Source: a virus
Strand: one strand, 5' to 3'
DNA: 64,000 bases
Virus record (IMG/VR): IMGVR_UViG_3300019776_000919
Span: 1 to 64,000 of that record
Notes under the pieces: model-generated
Database searches by the model: none
The model's input: only the letters and a program-made list of their open reading frames with translations
What the model was told of the DNA's origin: nothing
Program-made: the position numbers and the translations under genes
Shown: positions 1 through 9,192 of the stretch, in pieces
How positions within the stretch are numbered: position 1 is the stretch's first letter
Layout: every line of letters starts with the position of its first letter

Positions 1-1101
1 AGCAACCCTTCACCATCAAGTCCCCTCATGGAAGAGGGTACTGTTGTACAACTAGATATTCAAAGATCATTATGCAAAGTTAAAACTTTGAAGGGACAAC
101 TTTTACAAGATGTTACTTGGGCTTTACCATCAGGAGGTTCGACTCGTGGATCAATTAGAGTAACACCTTCTATGGGTGATCGGGTTATTGTTAATTTCGG
201 ATTAGGATACCCAATAATTACAAATTTCATCCCTAGAATACAGAGCCTTAATAGCGTAGATTCCTTAGTTATTGGATCAGGGGAAGGTTCAGTAGACATG
301 GGTTCATATGGTCCAAGTTCCGGGTCGGTTTCCGGGGACCAAAATAAACCCGATGACATGGTCGGCGGAGACACTCTAGTATCTTCTTCTGGAGGGGCTA
401 CTGTAGCGACTTTAAAGGGCGGTTCTGCGCTAATGAGAGCTGGCAGAGGTGCCGAAGTATTCTTGTTTAATTGGATTGGACTTGTCAGAATTGTTTCTCG
501 GAATTGGGCTCATTTTACAGACCTAAGTTCAGACGTAATAAAGAATTTCAACAATAGGCTTTATAGATATACTGGATATTCAAAATCTTTTTCTGATAAT
601 AAAAACGAAGATTACAAACTACATTTTTATTACGGAGATGTGAAAGCTGCTGAAACTATAAAAGCTGGATATGATACTTATACAGGTACTCCTGCTACAG
701 ATAGCATCTTATATAAGGAACAAGTCTCTGGACCCGCTTCGATAGAATATTGTAAAAGAACATATAATGATTCTGGTGAAATGGAGATTCTCATAAACAA
801 CGGGACTCATGTAACAAGAATAGTTCAAACAGCGGAACAGGTGCAAATAACTTGGAACAATCAAAACATTGTAACCATTACGGAAGCTTCTATTCATGCT
901 GTCCATAAAGACGGAGCGGATCTAATAATGGATTCCTCAAGTATAAGGGCTACCTTTGGAGGTAGCGTAGCTACTATAGCTAATTCTCAAGCAACCATTA
1001 CAAATGGGGCTGGATCTTTAACAGTAAGCCCTTCTACTACTTCCCTTGTAAATGGTGGACATTCTGTCATAGTTTCAAGTTCCGGGGTCAGTATTAGTTA
1101 A
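1..1101 (+). CDS. Baseplate spike / hub protein with OB-like domain (5' end may lie outside window)
   Basis: Likely part of the central baseplate spike. The first ~75 residues after the ATG at 28 read as a small beta-rich OB-like domain (short strands with GD and GYP turns), as in gp5/gpV-type spike proteins. It is followed by a glycine/serine-rich linker and a beta-rich C-terminal half with short repeating strands that ends in a Ser/Val/Gly-rich tail, as in trimeric spikes. The frame is open to base 1, so the protein may begin upstream; there is no Shine-Dalgarno before the ATG at 28. It heads a same-strand run of surface or tail genes. Function is inferred from fold-like features and context. 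Confidence 0.6.
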   Translation, partial: SNPSPSSPLMEEGTVVQLDIQRSLCKVKTLKGQLLQDVTWALPSGGSTRGSIRVTPSMGDRVIVNFGLGYPIITNFIPRIQSLNSVDSLVIGSGEGSVDMGSYGPSSGSVSGDQNKPDDMVGGDTLVSSSGGATVATLKGGSALMRAGRGAEVFLFNWIGLVRIVSRNWAHFTDLSSDVIKNFNNRLYRYTGYSKSFSDNKNEDYKLHFYYGDVKAAETIKAGYDTYTGTPATDSILYKEQVSGPASIEYCKRTYNDSGEMEILINNGTHVTRIVQTAEQVQITWNNQNIVTITEASIHAVHKDGADLIMDSSSIRATFGGSVATIANSQATITNGAGSLTVSPSTTSLVNGGHSVIVSSSGVSIS

Positions 1102-1119
1102 GGCTAAAATAAAGTACTA

Positions 1120-1704
1120 ATGGCTTACGACATATATACCAGGTCTTTTGGTACCCCTAATGCTAACAAACTAGTTTCTATTTCTTCAGTAGCTACCGGT
1201 CAACCAGCATTAATTTTATCTTCCCCTTTAGGGGGAGTTGTATCAACAACTGGAATGACTCGGCTAGATTCCAATGGAAATCTATATGTTTGTATCGATA
1301 CATCTGTTAGTTGGAATATTGCAGTACTAGAACAAAATTTTGTTAATGATTCTTCTGTAAGTTTAATAAGAAGAGTTGAGAAATTCGATTTGCTGAATAT
1401 AAAAGGAGAGTCTGGCACTATATATATAACTAATACTCTGCCAGTAGAATATTATCTCTGGGATGGTTCAGGTATGGTTTTATTACCGACTGCTATCCAA
1501 AGCAATTCCTTAAAAGGATATTCAGATTTAAACATTTCAAATATAGTCTATAATGATTCTGGTAAAATAGTAAGTTACATTAAGAACGGTGTTACTCATA
1601 CGGTAGATTACTCTGTACTTGGCAAGGTAACTATAAGTAATACTTCTGGTGCAAGCAAAACGTTTGTGCTAAATAACCAAGGAAAACCAATCTCTTTCAA
1701 TTAA
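1120..1704 (+). CDS. Unknown virion-associated protein
   Basis: A 194-residue protein of unrecognised family. It is rich in Ser, Thr, Val and Asn with alternating hydrophobic residues, typical of beta-structured phage surface proteins. It follows the spike gene by 18 bp and precedes the next gene by 2 bp, so it is probably co-transcribed with the baseplate or adhesin genes. No catalytic motif, signal peptide or membrane segment is visible, and no ribosome binding site is evident. Confidence 0.55.
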   Translation: MAYDIYTRSFGTPNANKLVSISSVATGQPALILSSPLGGVVSTTGMTRLDSNGNLYVCIDTSVSWNIAVLEQNFVNDSSVSLIRRVEKFDLLNIKGESGTIYITNTLPVEYYLWDGSGMVLLPTAIQSNSLKGYSDLNISNIVYNDSGKIVSYIKNGVTHTVDYSVLGKVTISNTSGASKTFVLNNQGKPISFN

Positions 1705-1706
1705 TC

Positions 1707-2093
1707 ATGGCAAAATTTGCGCATTCAGACACCCTAGATCAAGGCCCTAATCTTATTAAAACTTCCGCTACTAAAATGTTGTTAATATCTTCATATACCG
1801 TAGGGGATAGTTATGCAACTGTTACAGCTAATACCTTAGCTACAGTTAATATGACAAGTACGGATTATACTTTCTCAAGTTCAGGAAATAATAGACTTCT
1901 GACTGTGGCTAGTGGTAAATCTACTACTGCCACCGCAAGTGCTTCCGGTACTCCAGATTTACACATTGCTTTTACTGACGGCACCTCTAGAGTTTTATGG
2001 GTAACTGACGAAGCAAGTAATGTGGCTATTTCGAGCGGAGCTACTATCAATTTCCCGTCAAACATAACCTATACGACTCAACAGCCTACCTAA
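1707..2093 (+). CDS. Small beta-rich virion protein, Ig-like
   Basis: A 128-residue protein, rich in Thr, Ala and Ser with short strands, resembling a single immunoglobulin-like or decoration domain. Only 2 bp separate it from each neighbour, indicating translational coupling within the adhesin run. I do not recognise a named family. A capsid or tail decoration role is a guess from composition and position. Confidence 0.5.
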   Translation: MAKFAHSDTLDQGPNLIKTSATKMLLISSYTVGDSYATVTANTLATVNMTSTDYTFSSSGNNRLLTVASGKSTTATASASGTPDLHIAFTDGTSRVLWVTDEASNVAISSGATINFPSNITYTTQQPT

Positions 2094-2095
2094 TA

Positions 2096-3505
2096 ATGGC
2101 TACCCCCGTATCTAGTTACTTCGGCAACTCAGGAGGAAATAATAGCTATATCGGTATGGCTACACCTACTATTGCCCCAACCGGGAAGCAGGCGTTACTT
2201 TCAATCATACAAGCCGCCCCCTTAGGCTCCTGGTTTAAGGTTAATAGTAATGTATATCAATCGGTATGGGGGTCTACAGATTATGAGCCTGATTTTGGAG
2301 CCGGAGTTTCTAGCCCAGATGCTCAAATAAGACCCTGGTCTTCGTTTGCCTGGGATGACTCTGCCTGTAGATTAATTCTATGGGGAGGAGGTCATGCCAA
2401 CAGTTCAAGTAATTCTATGTGGATTTGGGAAGGCAAAGACCAACTTTGGAAAAGAGCTTTTTATCCAGCAAAGTTAACTGCTGCTGGAAATGATACAATA
2501 GATGGGGGACTAAGCAGTCCTGTAAGCTCCCATACTTATAGAAACCAAGTTTATTTATCTGTTATGAATAAGTTTGCTAGTTTCGGAGGGGCTTGTCAAC
2601 CAAGCGGGGCTGGTTGGGTATTACGAGATTCAGGCGGTACTGTGCTAAGAAGTATTATATGTTATATTGCAGACCTATCTAAAGCAGGATTAGGTATGGT
2701 GGGAGGCGCTTCTGGCAGTAATCAAAAAAGAAATTCTACTGCTTTAGTAAGTGTAGCCGGGGCACAAGCTTGGTCGGCAAGGGATTGGATAGGGGTTGGA
2801 CAATCTACGTCAATAACTAATTATTTATTGACAAGAATAAACGGATATGCTCAAGCTACTGTAGAATCTGGAAAAGACGTGGTTTACTTAAGTTGTGGAC
2901 CGGGAGGAGCTACATCTTTATATCTGGTCCGAATAGAATTTAATTCCGACGCTAGTACTGATGTTTTAACAATAGTAGGTGCCCCTGGTAGTAACGGTGC
3001 AAACTCAATGGGTGGAGCTATTGACACCACTAGAAAAATATCTATTGCAGCGGGAACTTCTACCAATCCTTTTTTCGTATGGAATCTAAATACTCCAGGT
3101 TTAAGTAATTACAGCATATCTGTACCTACATCTGCAATATCTGGGACTGGGGCTTCAGATGTCATATCTGCTATAACATCTGGATCGGCGTTGGGATTTT
3201 TATATGATGAAAAACGAAATTGTTTTATCATATGGCTTTGGGGAGGAATGCTGTATACTTTAACTCCTCCATCTAACCTATCCAATCTAGGAACGTCTGG
3301 GTGGATATGCACTAGAATATCTGACAATTCTGCATCACCCAGGCCTTTATACACTGGGGAGTTTGTACCCTCGGGGGCTCAAGAAACCGGCATACATGGT
3401 AAATGGCAGAGATCTGCTACATTAGATGTATATATAGGCTTACAAAATTCTTATGACGGGAATGTTTGGATGTACAAACCTTCCGATTGGACACTACCAC
3501 CATGA
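2096..3505 (+). CDS. Kelch / beta-propeller-like tail protein
   Basis: A 469-residue protein with several repeated blocks of the kind W-x-x-F-x-W-D followed by a LWGGGH-type turn and a W-W strand. This is what one expects from kelch or galactose-oxidase-like propeller blades (clear around residues 75-115 and 360-385). Such propellers in phage tails usually bind host surface sugars, so a receptor-binding role is inferred. Its stop codon overlaps the start of the next gene in an ATGA arrangement. Confidence 0.5.
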   Translation: MATPVSSYFGNSGGNNSYIGMATPTIAPTGKQALLSIIQAAPLGSWFKVNSNVYQSVWGSTDYEPDFGAGVSSPDAQIRPWSSFAWDDSACRLILWGGGHANSSSNSMWIWEGKDQLWKRAFYPAKLTAAGNDTIDGGLSSPVSSHTYRNQVYLSVMNKFASFGGACQPSGAGWVLRDSGGTVLRSIICYIADLSKAGLGMVGGASGSNQKRNSTALVSVAGAQAWSARDWIGVGQSTSITNYLLTRINGYAQATVESGKDVVYLSCGPGGATSLYLVRIEFNSDASTDVLTIVGAPGSNGANSMGGAIDTTRKISIAAGTSTNPFFVWNLNTPGLSNYSISVPTSAISGTGASDVISAITSGSALGFLYDEKRNCFIIWLWGGMLYTLTPPSNLSNLGTSGWICTRISDNSASPRPLYTGEFVPSGAQETGIHGKWQRSATLDVYIGLQNSYDGNVWMYKPSDWTLPP

Positions 3506-4809
3506 CCATTTCTCTTAATACAAGTCACTCTCTATATCCCAATCTAATATCATTGATTGCGGTTGATGGCGGTGTTCTAGTCGATGTAAAAAATCCATCC
3601 ACTGTATTTACCCCAGATGCATCTAGTTCATTTGGAACCGGGGGTTACGGACCATACTTCAGAACACTATCTGCTGGTACATATTCTCCTCAAGGCGCAA
3701 GTTTCTCTCCAGCCCTTTCATTTCCAACATCTTCTACGCCATTATCGTATTTTGTTGCCTTTAACAAAGTTGAGACAAGTGGTAGATTACTAGGTCATAC
3801 TACGGGAGGAGATACTTATTTACCCAACCTTGCAGTAACTGCAGGCGGGTTAGCTTCTATCGCAGAAGGTTACTCAGGCAGCACTTTAGCCACCGGTACT
3901 ACTAATATTAAAGACGGTGCACAACACACCGTAGCAGTGACGAGGCCTGCCGGAGATAGCCCCGCCTCTATTCTTTATGTAGACGGGGCATCCCAGGCCA
4001 CAGCTTCCGGGGTAAATTACGGAACTGCTGGGGTAGGGGTAAACTATATTGGCGGGGAACCCGGTCAGAATTCTATAACTGCAAATATTGTATTTATAGC
4101 ATTTTTTAATAAAGTCCTAACCTCTGCTGAAGTTTCAACCTTACACAGTTCTCTGACAGGGGGAGGATCTTTTGCCCTCATACAAGCTGCTGCGTTGTCT
4201 TTTTCTGGAACTATACCTGGACAATCAGGTGTTGTAGGGACAGCATTTTCGTGGTCTGGATCATCCTTAGCTAGCTTCTTTTCAAACGGCACAGCACCCA
4301 TTTCGTATTCTTATACGGGAACTTTGCCGCCTGGATTATCTTTCAGTACCAGTACTGGGATTATATCTGGTACTCCTACTACTCAAGGCACATACAACAT
4401 AACGCCTTCTGCTACGGATTCAAGTGGTAGTCCGGTTACTGTACCGGGAAATTCTTTCTCGATATCTATATTAGGGGCCGGGACTAACCTAACGGTATCT
4501 AGCAGTACTCAAAGTAATTTAAGTTCTACTGGTAATATTACTCAAATAGCCCCGGGCCAAGGCACGATTACTACCCTACCTTTGAAAAATAATACAGGTA
4601 GTTTACTAGCGTCAGTCTCCAATATAACTGTATGGATTTACAACGTATCTACTGGAGCTTTGGTCTTAACGTATAACGGCTTATTGTCCAATTCAAGCGG
4701 AATTTTAACTTTTACCGATCCTTTAATAGTATCAGGAATTTCTTATAGATTAGTTATACGTATTAATTCTACTGGGGCTGAGGGTTTAGTTACTGTAACT
4801 GCGGCGTAA
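3502..4809 (+). CDS. Adhesin with LamG-like and putative Ig (He_PIG) domains
   Basis: The start was chosen at 3502 because this ATG overlaps the previous stop (ATGA); an in-frame ATG at 3466 also exists. Residues ~1-225 look like a concanavalin/LamG-type jelly roll with a typical GGE..-N/S-strand ending. Residues ~235-325 hold a putative Ig domain with the diagnostic LPPGLSF...GTPTT..G.Y pattern of the He_PIG family. The C-terminal third adds another beta domain that begins with an STQSN-type motif shared with the next gene. The role is probably host-surface binding. Confidence 0.6.
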   Translation: MTISLNTSHSLYPNLISLIAVDGGVLVDVKNPSTVFTPDASSSFGTGGYGPYFRTLSAGTYSPQGASFSPALSFPTSSTPLSYFVAFNKVETSGRLLGHTTGGDTYLPNLAVTAGGLASIAEGYSGSTLATGTTNIKDGAQHTVAVTRPAGDSPASILYVDGASQATASGVNYGTAGVGVNYIGGEPGQNSITANIVFIAFFNKVLTSAEVSTLHSSLTGGGSFALIQAAALSFSGTIPGQSGVVGTAFSWSGSSLASFFSNGTAPISYSYTGTLPPGLSFSTSTGIISGTPTTQGTYNITPSATDSSGSPVTVPGNSFSISILGAGTNLTVSSSTQSNLSSTGNITQIAPGQGTITTLPLKNNTGSLLASVSNITVWIYNVSTGALVLTYNGLLSNSSGILTFTDPLIVSGISYRLVIRINSTGAEGLVTVTAA

Positions 4810-4813
4810 TGAA

Positions 4814-5632
4814 ATGAGTAAAAGCATCAGAGTAGATACTAACAGCCTAATATCTGGGGCTGTTGTAATAGGTGATAGAGGATTAGGAGTTTCAGGATCC
4901 TCTGTACCTAGTACCGGGGCGGGTGGCCCGGGGTATATTTATCCAAGTTTAAATCTCCCGGCTGATGCTAACAATGAATATATCGGGTTAATAGTAAGTC
5001 CTCCGTCTGCAGGGACTTTTTTTGCTAATGAAGATACTAGCGCTACCCTAACTGGAGCATCGACAGGCATATACCCATTTACAGTAAACTTAATAGAAAA
5101 TGGGATTAGCTTAGGGAATTTTACTAGCTATTTCTATATAAATACACCTATACCTGTAAATCTGGTTGTTGCAAATTCTGTTCAAAGTAATACTTCTACT
5201 AGCGTAACCATAACTAGAGTTAACAACTTAGTTGTTTCTAACTCAACTCAATCTAATTTTTCAAATTCAGTATCAATTTCACAAACTGTAAATTTAATTT
5301 CAGTTGCATCTTTACAGTTAAATAGTTGCAGTACGGGAACTATCAGTATCAGTTCTGGGTTACAAGCAACGTCTTGTGTACAAAACAATACAAGTTCTAC
5401 GGGGGCAATCTCCGTATTCTATAATTTACAAGGGTCTAATTCAACGCAGCAGAACTCTTGTACTTCTGGTTTTGTCTATGGACCCGGGTTAGGAATCCCC
5501 TTAGATGTAAGTCAATCCACCCAATCAAACTATTGCTTTAGTGGACCTATCCAAGTTTTACCTCCAGTATTTGTAAACATAATACCTATAACTGCAGGTA
5601 TTACCCTGGACGGTCAAATCATTCTTTTCTAG
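4814..5632 (+). CDS. Repeat-containing tail surface protein
   Basis: A 272-residue protein. After a ~110-residue N-terminal domain it carries about six imperfect repeats of ~22-27 residues, each centred on a (S/N)-x-Q-(S/L/N)-N motif followed by Ser/Thr/Gly and a hydrophobic strand. The same motif occurs once in the upstream adhesin. It probably forms an elongated beta-solenoid or fibrous module on the tail. This is the last plus-strand gene before the minus-strand reverse-transcriptase cassette, and its 3' end overlaps the convergent gene at 5619-5885 by 14 bp. Confidence 0.55.
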   Translation: MSKSIRVDTNSLISGAVVIGDRGLGVSGSSVPSTGAGGPGYIYPSLNLPADANNEYIGLIVSPPSAGTFFANEDTSATLTGASTGIYPFTVNLIENGISLGNFTSYFYINTPIPVNLVVANSVQSNTSTSVTITRVNNLVVSNSTQSNFSNSVSISQTVNLISVASLQLNSCSTGTISISSGLQATSCVQNNTSSTGAISVFYNLQGSNSTQQNSCTSGFVYGPGLGIPLDVSQSTQSNYCFSGPIQVLPPVFVNIIPITAGITLDGQIILF

Positions 5633-5885
5633 TTTTAGATGCCGGGTGATCGCCCCAATGAACCTTACCTTTAAATAAAGGCGGAGGAATCCAACGGGGT
5701 TTCGGGGAGATGGGGCCAAAACCTACTACTGCAATTTCACCGTTTTTACGAAGTCTGCCAAACATTACATGAGGAAAAGGCCCCCAGTGGGACCTTCTTA
5801 TAACTAAGAACCCTCTTCTGTTTTTTAGTTTTCTCCGCCTGTATAGGATTAAGGCGAAAATAATGCAATTAGAATAACCCCTCAT
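5619..5885 (-). CDS. Small conserved basic protein (RRSxWGPxPH / PRWIPPPLFKG type)
   Basis: An 88-residue basic protein with two striking conserved-looking motifs: RRSHWGPFPH near the middle and PRWIPPPLFKG with a trailing WGDH. As I recall, these motifs occur in small uncharacterised proteins of proteobacterial phages and plasmids. Function is unknown. It is convergent to the structural genes and lies downstream of the reverse transcriptase on the same strand, but a terminator hairpin at 5961-5993 separates the two. Confidence 0.55.
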   Translation of the reverse strand: MRGYSNCIIFALILYRRRKLKNRRGFLVIRRSHWGPFPHVMFGRLRKNGEIAVVGFGPISPKPRWIPPPLFKGKVHWGDHPASKTRKE

Positions 5886-5960
5886 TCTTGTATTTTAAGT
5901 CTGGGTCTACTTACAATGTAAGTTATTACAATATGTTAAATAAGCTAAAAAAAAATAAGC

Positions 5961-5993
5961 TAAAAAAACAGGTTATATTTAACCTTGTTTTTT
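5961..5993 (-). terminator. Terminator hairpin downstream of the RT gene
   Basis: The stem ACAGGTTA/TAACC-TTGT has one bulge and an AT loop. It is flanked by A7 on one side and T6 on the other, so it could act on both strands. It lies just after the stop codon of the reverse transcriptase. Copies of TAAGCTAAAA flank it. Confidence 0.6.
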
Positions 5994-6000
5994 ACCAGAA

Positions 6001-7227
6001 TTATGTAGTTATCTGTGATACGGTGAAATCGGAGGAATTCTTAAACCCCAACATCGCCTCTTTTATTTCCTCTGTAGTAGCAGGCATTTCTATGCCAGAG
6101 TTCCACGATAGTTCAGGTATTTGAACATCCGGATATTTTTTCAGATACGGTGTGGTAACTTTCTTGAATGCCAGTTTAAACGCCATACCGGCATCTGGAT
6201 TTAGCTGACACATCCAGTTTATGCGACCGGCATATTTCCGTATGAAAGCCTCGGGACTAAGCCTCGTTTTTGCCGCTTCGTGTTCTATTCCGTTTTGTTT
6301 GCAATTGTGAATTATTGCTCTAAGTTGAAGTCTTTCTGTTTTCTTTAAATTTACTTTTTCATTAACTACCGATCCACATACCCATTGTCGGTTATGCGGC
6401 CTCATGACTTTTGTTTTGGCATTGTTGATCAGAAACCCTGCATCATTGACAGCTTTCTTGATCGTATCCAATATAAGATTGGTATGTTCTTTTGCTTGAT
6501 CTAATGTATCAAATTTTTTATTATGAGATACTGTGATATCGTCTGCATAAATAGTTAGTTGCAGTTCATTCTCATCACAGAACGCTTTTACTACGGGGCC
6601 GAATGTGTATGCTGCAATTAAGTTACTAATTTTCGGGGCCGTTAATGAACCTTGAGGAACGTAAAACTTATAGGTGCATGCTTCTGCCAACAATCTTGCT
6701 GGCATTTCACCTATACCTAATTCCTTAAACAACTGTTCCACCATATATTCTTTAATGGATGGAAAAAAGTCTTTAATATCAAGGCTTATTACCACTTCTT
6801 TACCTAAGTGCTTTTCAGCCATCTTAGGAATAGATTTCCCCTTTTCAAATCCGTAAATGTATTCGGGGATTTCTACTTTATCCAGTATCCTACTTAAAAT
6901 TCGATACTGTAATACTCTCATCCCCGTATTTGGATTATGAATTTTCCTCAGCTTCTGCTTCGACGATTTCGTAGCCTTCTTCTTCAAGAAGAGTATGGAG
7001 TAGTGTGAGTTCTTGTTCTTTATAAACCAAGTCAGCTTCTGAGTCGTCTCCCACTCCAGTAACTTGGTCAAATCCTTGGATGTTGCGATCCCCGATATCT
7101 TTTGAAGTATTGGGTTTAGCTTGAACCTCTTCTGCGTCTTGCTTAGCTGTTTTGGTTCTTTCTTTTGTTCGATAATCATTATTGCAGAAGTCGTCATATG
7201 TAAGTGTTGTTTTTTTTGCCGGTACAT
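6001..7227 (-). CDS. Retron-type reverse transcriptase
   Basis: All core RT motifs are visible. There is a Y..LFLKKK..LRKIHNP block (motif 0/1) and an Q..IL.....P...GF.K.KSI block. DIKDFFPSI carries the first catalytic Asp, PQGSLTAPKISNL is motif 4, IYADDITVS holds the two catalytic Asps, and AGFLINNAKTK is followed by W-V-C-G-x-V-V-N in place of the retron V-T-G-L-V-V-N block. The order and spacing match retron RTs such as Ec86 closely; QG (not the IG/SQ of diversity-generating RTs) is present. The first ~98 codons overlap the upstream gene in another frame. Likely starts are the in-frame ATGs at 7197 or 7179 as well as 7227. No template RNA or effector could be assigned. Confidence 0.88.
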   Translation of the reverse strand: MYRQKKQHLHMTTSAIMIIEQKKEPKQLSKTQKRFKLNPILQKISGIATSKDLTKLLEWETTQKLTWFIKNKNSHYSILFLKKKATKSSKQKLRKIHNPNTGMRVLQYRILSRILDKVEIPEYIYGFEKGKSIPKMAEKHLGKEVVISLDIKDFFPSIKEYMVEQLFKELGIGEMPARLLAEACTYKFYVPQGSLTAPKISNLIAAYTFGPVVKAFCDENELQLTIYADDITVSHNKKFDTLDQAKEHTNLILDTIKKAVNDAGFLINNAKTKVMRPHNRQWVCGSVVNEKVNLKKTERLQLRAIIHNCKQNGIEHEAAKTRLSPEAFIRKYAGRINWMCQLNPDAGMAFKLAFKKVTTPYLKKYPDVQIPELSWNSGIEMPATTEEIKEAMLGFKNSSDFTVSQITT

Positions 7228-7663
7228 GTCTAATGGATCGTATTACGCCTCTTTTCAAATCACCTAGCGTTACGTAATACAATTCACGATCTATTACTAC
7301 AAACCCTTCTCTAACAATACCGGGGGGGAAATTTGCCCTCCAAATATTGTCGTTCATACGGGCTGGGGTCCCCATTTTATAGTAATAAAACTTCCCTTGA
7401 TAAGGGACTATATATCTACTTGATCTTCGGGCCAGCTTACTATCTACTTCTCCGTAAGCTGTACTACCTTTTGGCGCAATTATCTGTATACCAGTCTCAT
7501 ACGAAGGTATTTCATACCCGTAATCTATAAGATCTTTTTGAGTTACAGATATATTTTTTGGTATCGATGACCCGGCTTTAACGTATATTACTCCTTCTTC
7601 TTGTGGAGTTGCATTTACTCCAGCTGTTGTAGTTTCTACTGATTTGCTATTAGGAGTGCTCAT
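6935..7663 (-). CDS. Unknown protein overlapping the RT gene
   Basis: A 242-residue protein of unrecognised family: a short disordered N-terminus, a central compact region (residues ~30-150) rich in Tyr, Gly and Lys, and a very acidic C-terminal tail. Its last ~97 codons overlap the start of the reverse transcriptase in a different frame. It is in the same cassette and reads from the promoter at 7928. It could be a partner or effector of the RT, but nothing in the sequence shows an enzymatic activity. Confidence 0.55.
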   Translation of the reverse strand: MSTPNSKSVETTTAGVNATPQEEGVIYVKAGSSIPKNISVTQKDLIDYGYEIPSYETGIQIIAPKGSTAYGEVDSKLARRSSRYIVPYQGKFYYYKMGTPARMNDNIWRANFPPGIVREGFVVIDRELYYVTLGDLKRGVIRSIRHVPAKKTTLTYDDFCNNDYRTKERTKTAKQDAEEVQAKPNTSKDIGDRNIQGFDQVTGVGDDSEADLVYKEQELTLLHTLLEEEGYEIVEAEAEENS

Positions 7664-7699
7664 TTTATCTGTATCAGATCTTGAGCCCCCGAAATTTTT

Positions 7700-7849
7700 T
7701 TAAATAGCTGACGAAGTTTTGAACTGTTCCCGAGTAGTCAATATCACATTTCTGACAGTGTGATAGATTTCCAGGATAAAGTTACCAACTAAGATCATTG
7801 CTTTAGCTACTGCTTTAATTTTCGGGAGGAGGTTTAGTAAAGAGTTCAT
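7700..7849 (-). CDS. Small hydrophobic protein
   Basis: A 49-residue protein from the ATG at 7849 (an upstream ATG at 7894 would add 15 residues). Residues ~12-28 form one hydrophobic segment that could span a membrane or be a toxin-like helix. It lies between the early-type promoter at 7928 and the gene that overlaps the RT, so it is the first gene of that transcript. Its small size makes the call tentative; the same DNA could instead be transcribed as a structured leader or retron RNA. Confidence 0.4.
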   Translation of the reverse strand: MNSLLNLLPKIKAVAKAMILVGNFILEIYHTVRNVILTTREQFKTSSAI

Positions 7850-7927
7850 ATTTAGTTTTATTGTTTTAATGTAAAAATTCAGGTAAAATGACAAACTCTA
7901 ATTGGTCGTTCTATTCTACCTATTTTT

Positions 7928-7936
7928 CTTATACCA
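7928..7936 (-). promoter_or_regulatory. Early-type extended -10 promoter (RT cassette)
   Basis: TGGTATAAG on the minus strand followed by A4, the same box found upstream of eight other minus-strand cassettes in this window. The -35 is weak here. It faces the small hydrophobic gene and the RT operon. Confidence 0.65.
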
Positions 7937-7964
7937 GAAATTAACGAATTGTGTAGCAAATTAC

Positions 7965-8537
7965 ATGACGGAATTAAAATCTAACATGGTTTTAAATGGG
8001 GATTTTCTATTGTCCGCTCTTTCTAAAGAAAGATTGGCTAAATGTATAGATGAAAACCCCTCACTTAGAGGGTACATACGAGGGTATATTTCTGAAGAGA
8101 AATTACGGGATTACTTAGAAAATATTCCGGGTATTTCCGAAGTGAAAAAAATTCCCGATCTTCATTCTAAGAAGGGAGATTTTTCTTTTTTATATCAGAA
8201 AAAAGAATACTCAGTGGAATTGAAAAGTTTAAGTGATGATGTAAAAGAAGACTTTTTAAACTCCGGAGTCAAAGCATCCTTAAGTTTAAAAAGGACAGGT
8301 ATTCGTAAATTATCAGATGGTAGAACAACCATTTGCTTAGATAGAAATCAATTTGATATCCTGGCTATTTGTACTGTATCCATTGCTGGAGAATGGGGTT
8401 TTAAATTCATACTTAATAAATATCTACCAAGCGCCAGTATTGGACAAGAATACTTAAGCTCCAGTATAGTAATAAATACTGAAAATACTCCAATGCTGCG
8501 GGACACTATAATAGAAGTTTTAACAGATATAAGCTAA
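7965..8537 (+). CDS. Putative PD-(D/E)XK-like nuclease
   Basis: The start is taken at the ATG at 7965 because the longer frame (ATG 7902) runs through the promoter box of the opposite strand and encodes an unlikely leader. The protein has 190 residues. Around residues 75-95 it has a G-D-F-x-F strand followed 13 residues later by V-E-L-K. This Asp...Glu-x-Lys arrangement, with an upstream helix, is the signature of PD-(D/E)XK nucleases. No family was recognised, and the remainder gives no further clue. It is divergent from the RT cassette and begins the next plus-strand run. Confidence 0.45.
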   Translation: MTELKSNMVLNGDFLLSALSKERLAKCIDENPSLRGYIRGYISEEKLRDYLENIPGISEVKKIPDLHSKKGDFSFLYQKKEYSVELKSLSDDVKEDFLNSGVKASLSLKRTGIRKLSDGRTTICLDRNQFDILAICTVSIAGEWGFKFILNKYLPSASIGQEYLSSSIVINTENTPMLRDTIIEVLTDIS

Positions 8538-8546
8538 AATCTTAAC

Positions 8547-9188
8547 ATGCAATTGTCAAACGATCAGATCGTAAGCATTCTAATGGCCAAATATAAAAAA
8601 GATGGCGTAGATATGTCTCGTATCGTAGCGGATCCAGTTTTCCGTAGCCTGCCTTTAAATAGTCAAATTGAAGCATTGAAAGATAATGCGAATGATATCC
8701 ATTCTTCAATTAAGCCAGGATTGAATAACTCGGATATTAAGTCTATGGCCGTAGATGCTGGGTTTGCAGGAGTAGCAAGTACCCTAGGTGCAGGGGCTAT
8801 TATTGCAAAATCCGGCCTTGTAAATGGGGAAACTTTATCCTCAGTTCCAAGTCTAATTGCCCATAGCAAAGCTATGAGAAATGTAACTATCTTTGCAGGC
8901 CTTTCAGGCCTTGCTATTGGAGGATTAGCTTCTTTATTAAACAAGAGGTCTGAAATTAATCGAAGAAAAAATGCTGCTGCAGTTACTGAAAGCCTTTCTT
9001 TGAACCCTACTTCGGAGCGGGCTGTTGTAGCATTATCCAAGTTGCAGACATTCACAGGGTCAGGGGTAGATACTCAGATTGCCAACAGGGCATCCAGTAT
9101 GATGCTTGATAAATATAATAAAGGCAGCGAAAACATATTGCCTAACCTATATCAAGATAGGTTTCTTACTCATTTAAATTCCAAATAA
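8547..9188 (+). CDS. Unknown protein with two hydrophobic segments
   Basis: A 213-residue protein with hydrophobic, Gly/Ala-rich stretches at ~68-90 and ~112-130, which could be a membrane hairpin or buried helices. The ends are polar and helical. It is followed 4 bp later by another unknown gene, and sits in a plus-strand block with structural genes, suggesting a virion or assembly role. No motif was recognised. Confidence 0.5.
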   Translation: MQLSNDQIVSILMAKYKKDGVDMSRIVADPVFRSLPLNSQIEALKDNANDIHSSIKPGLNNSDIKSMAVDAGFAGVASTLGAGAIIAKSGLVNGETLSSVPSLIAHSKAMRNVTIFAGLSGLAIGGLASLLNKRSEINRRKNAAAVTESLSLNPTSERAVVALSKLQTFTGSGVDTQIANRASSMMLDKYNKGSENILPNLYQDRFLTHLNSK

Positions 9189-9192
9189 AAAC

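Noticed and set aside
5888-6124. Plus-strand frame of 78 codons
   Set aside because: Its second half lies opposite the RT gene and its first half crosses the terminator hairpin; no sign of a real product.
6001-7227. RT as part of a diversity-generating retroelement
   Set aside because: Motif 4 is P-Q-G-S-L as in retrons, and no template/variable repeat pair with A-specific changes was seen near the adhesin genes.
7902-7964. N-terminal extension of the nuclease-like protein from ATG 7902
   Set aside because: It would cross the opposite-strand promoter box and add a hydrophobic leader not consistent with a nuclease; ATG 7965 is preferred.
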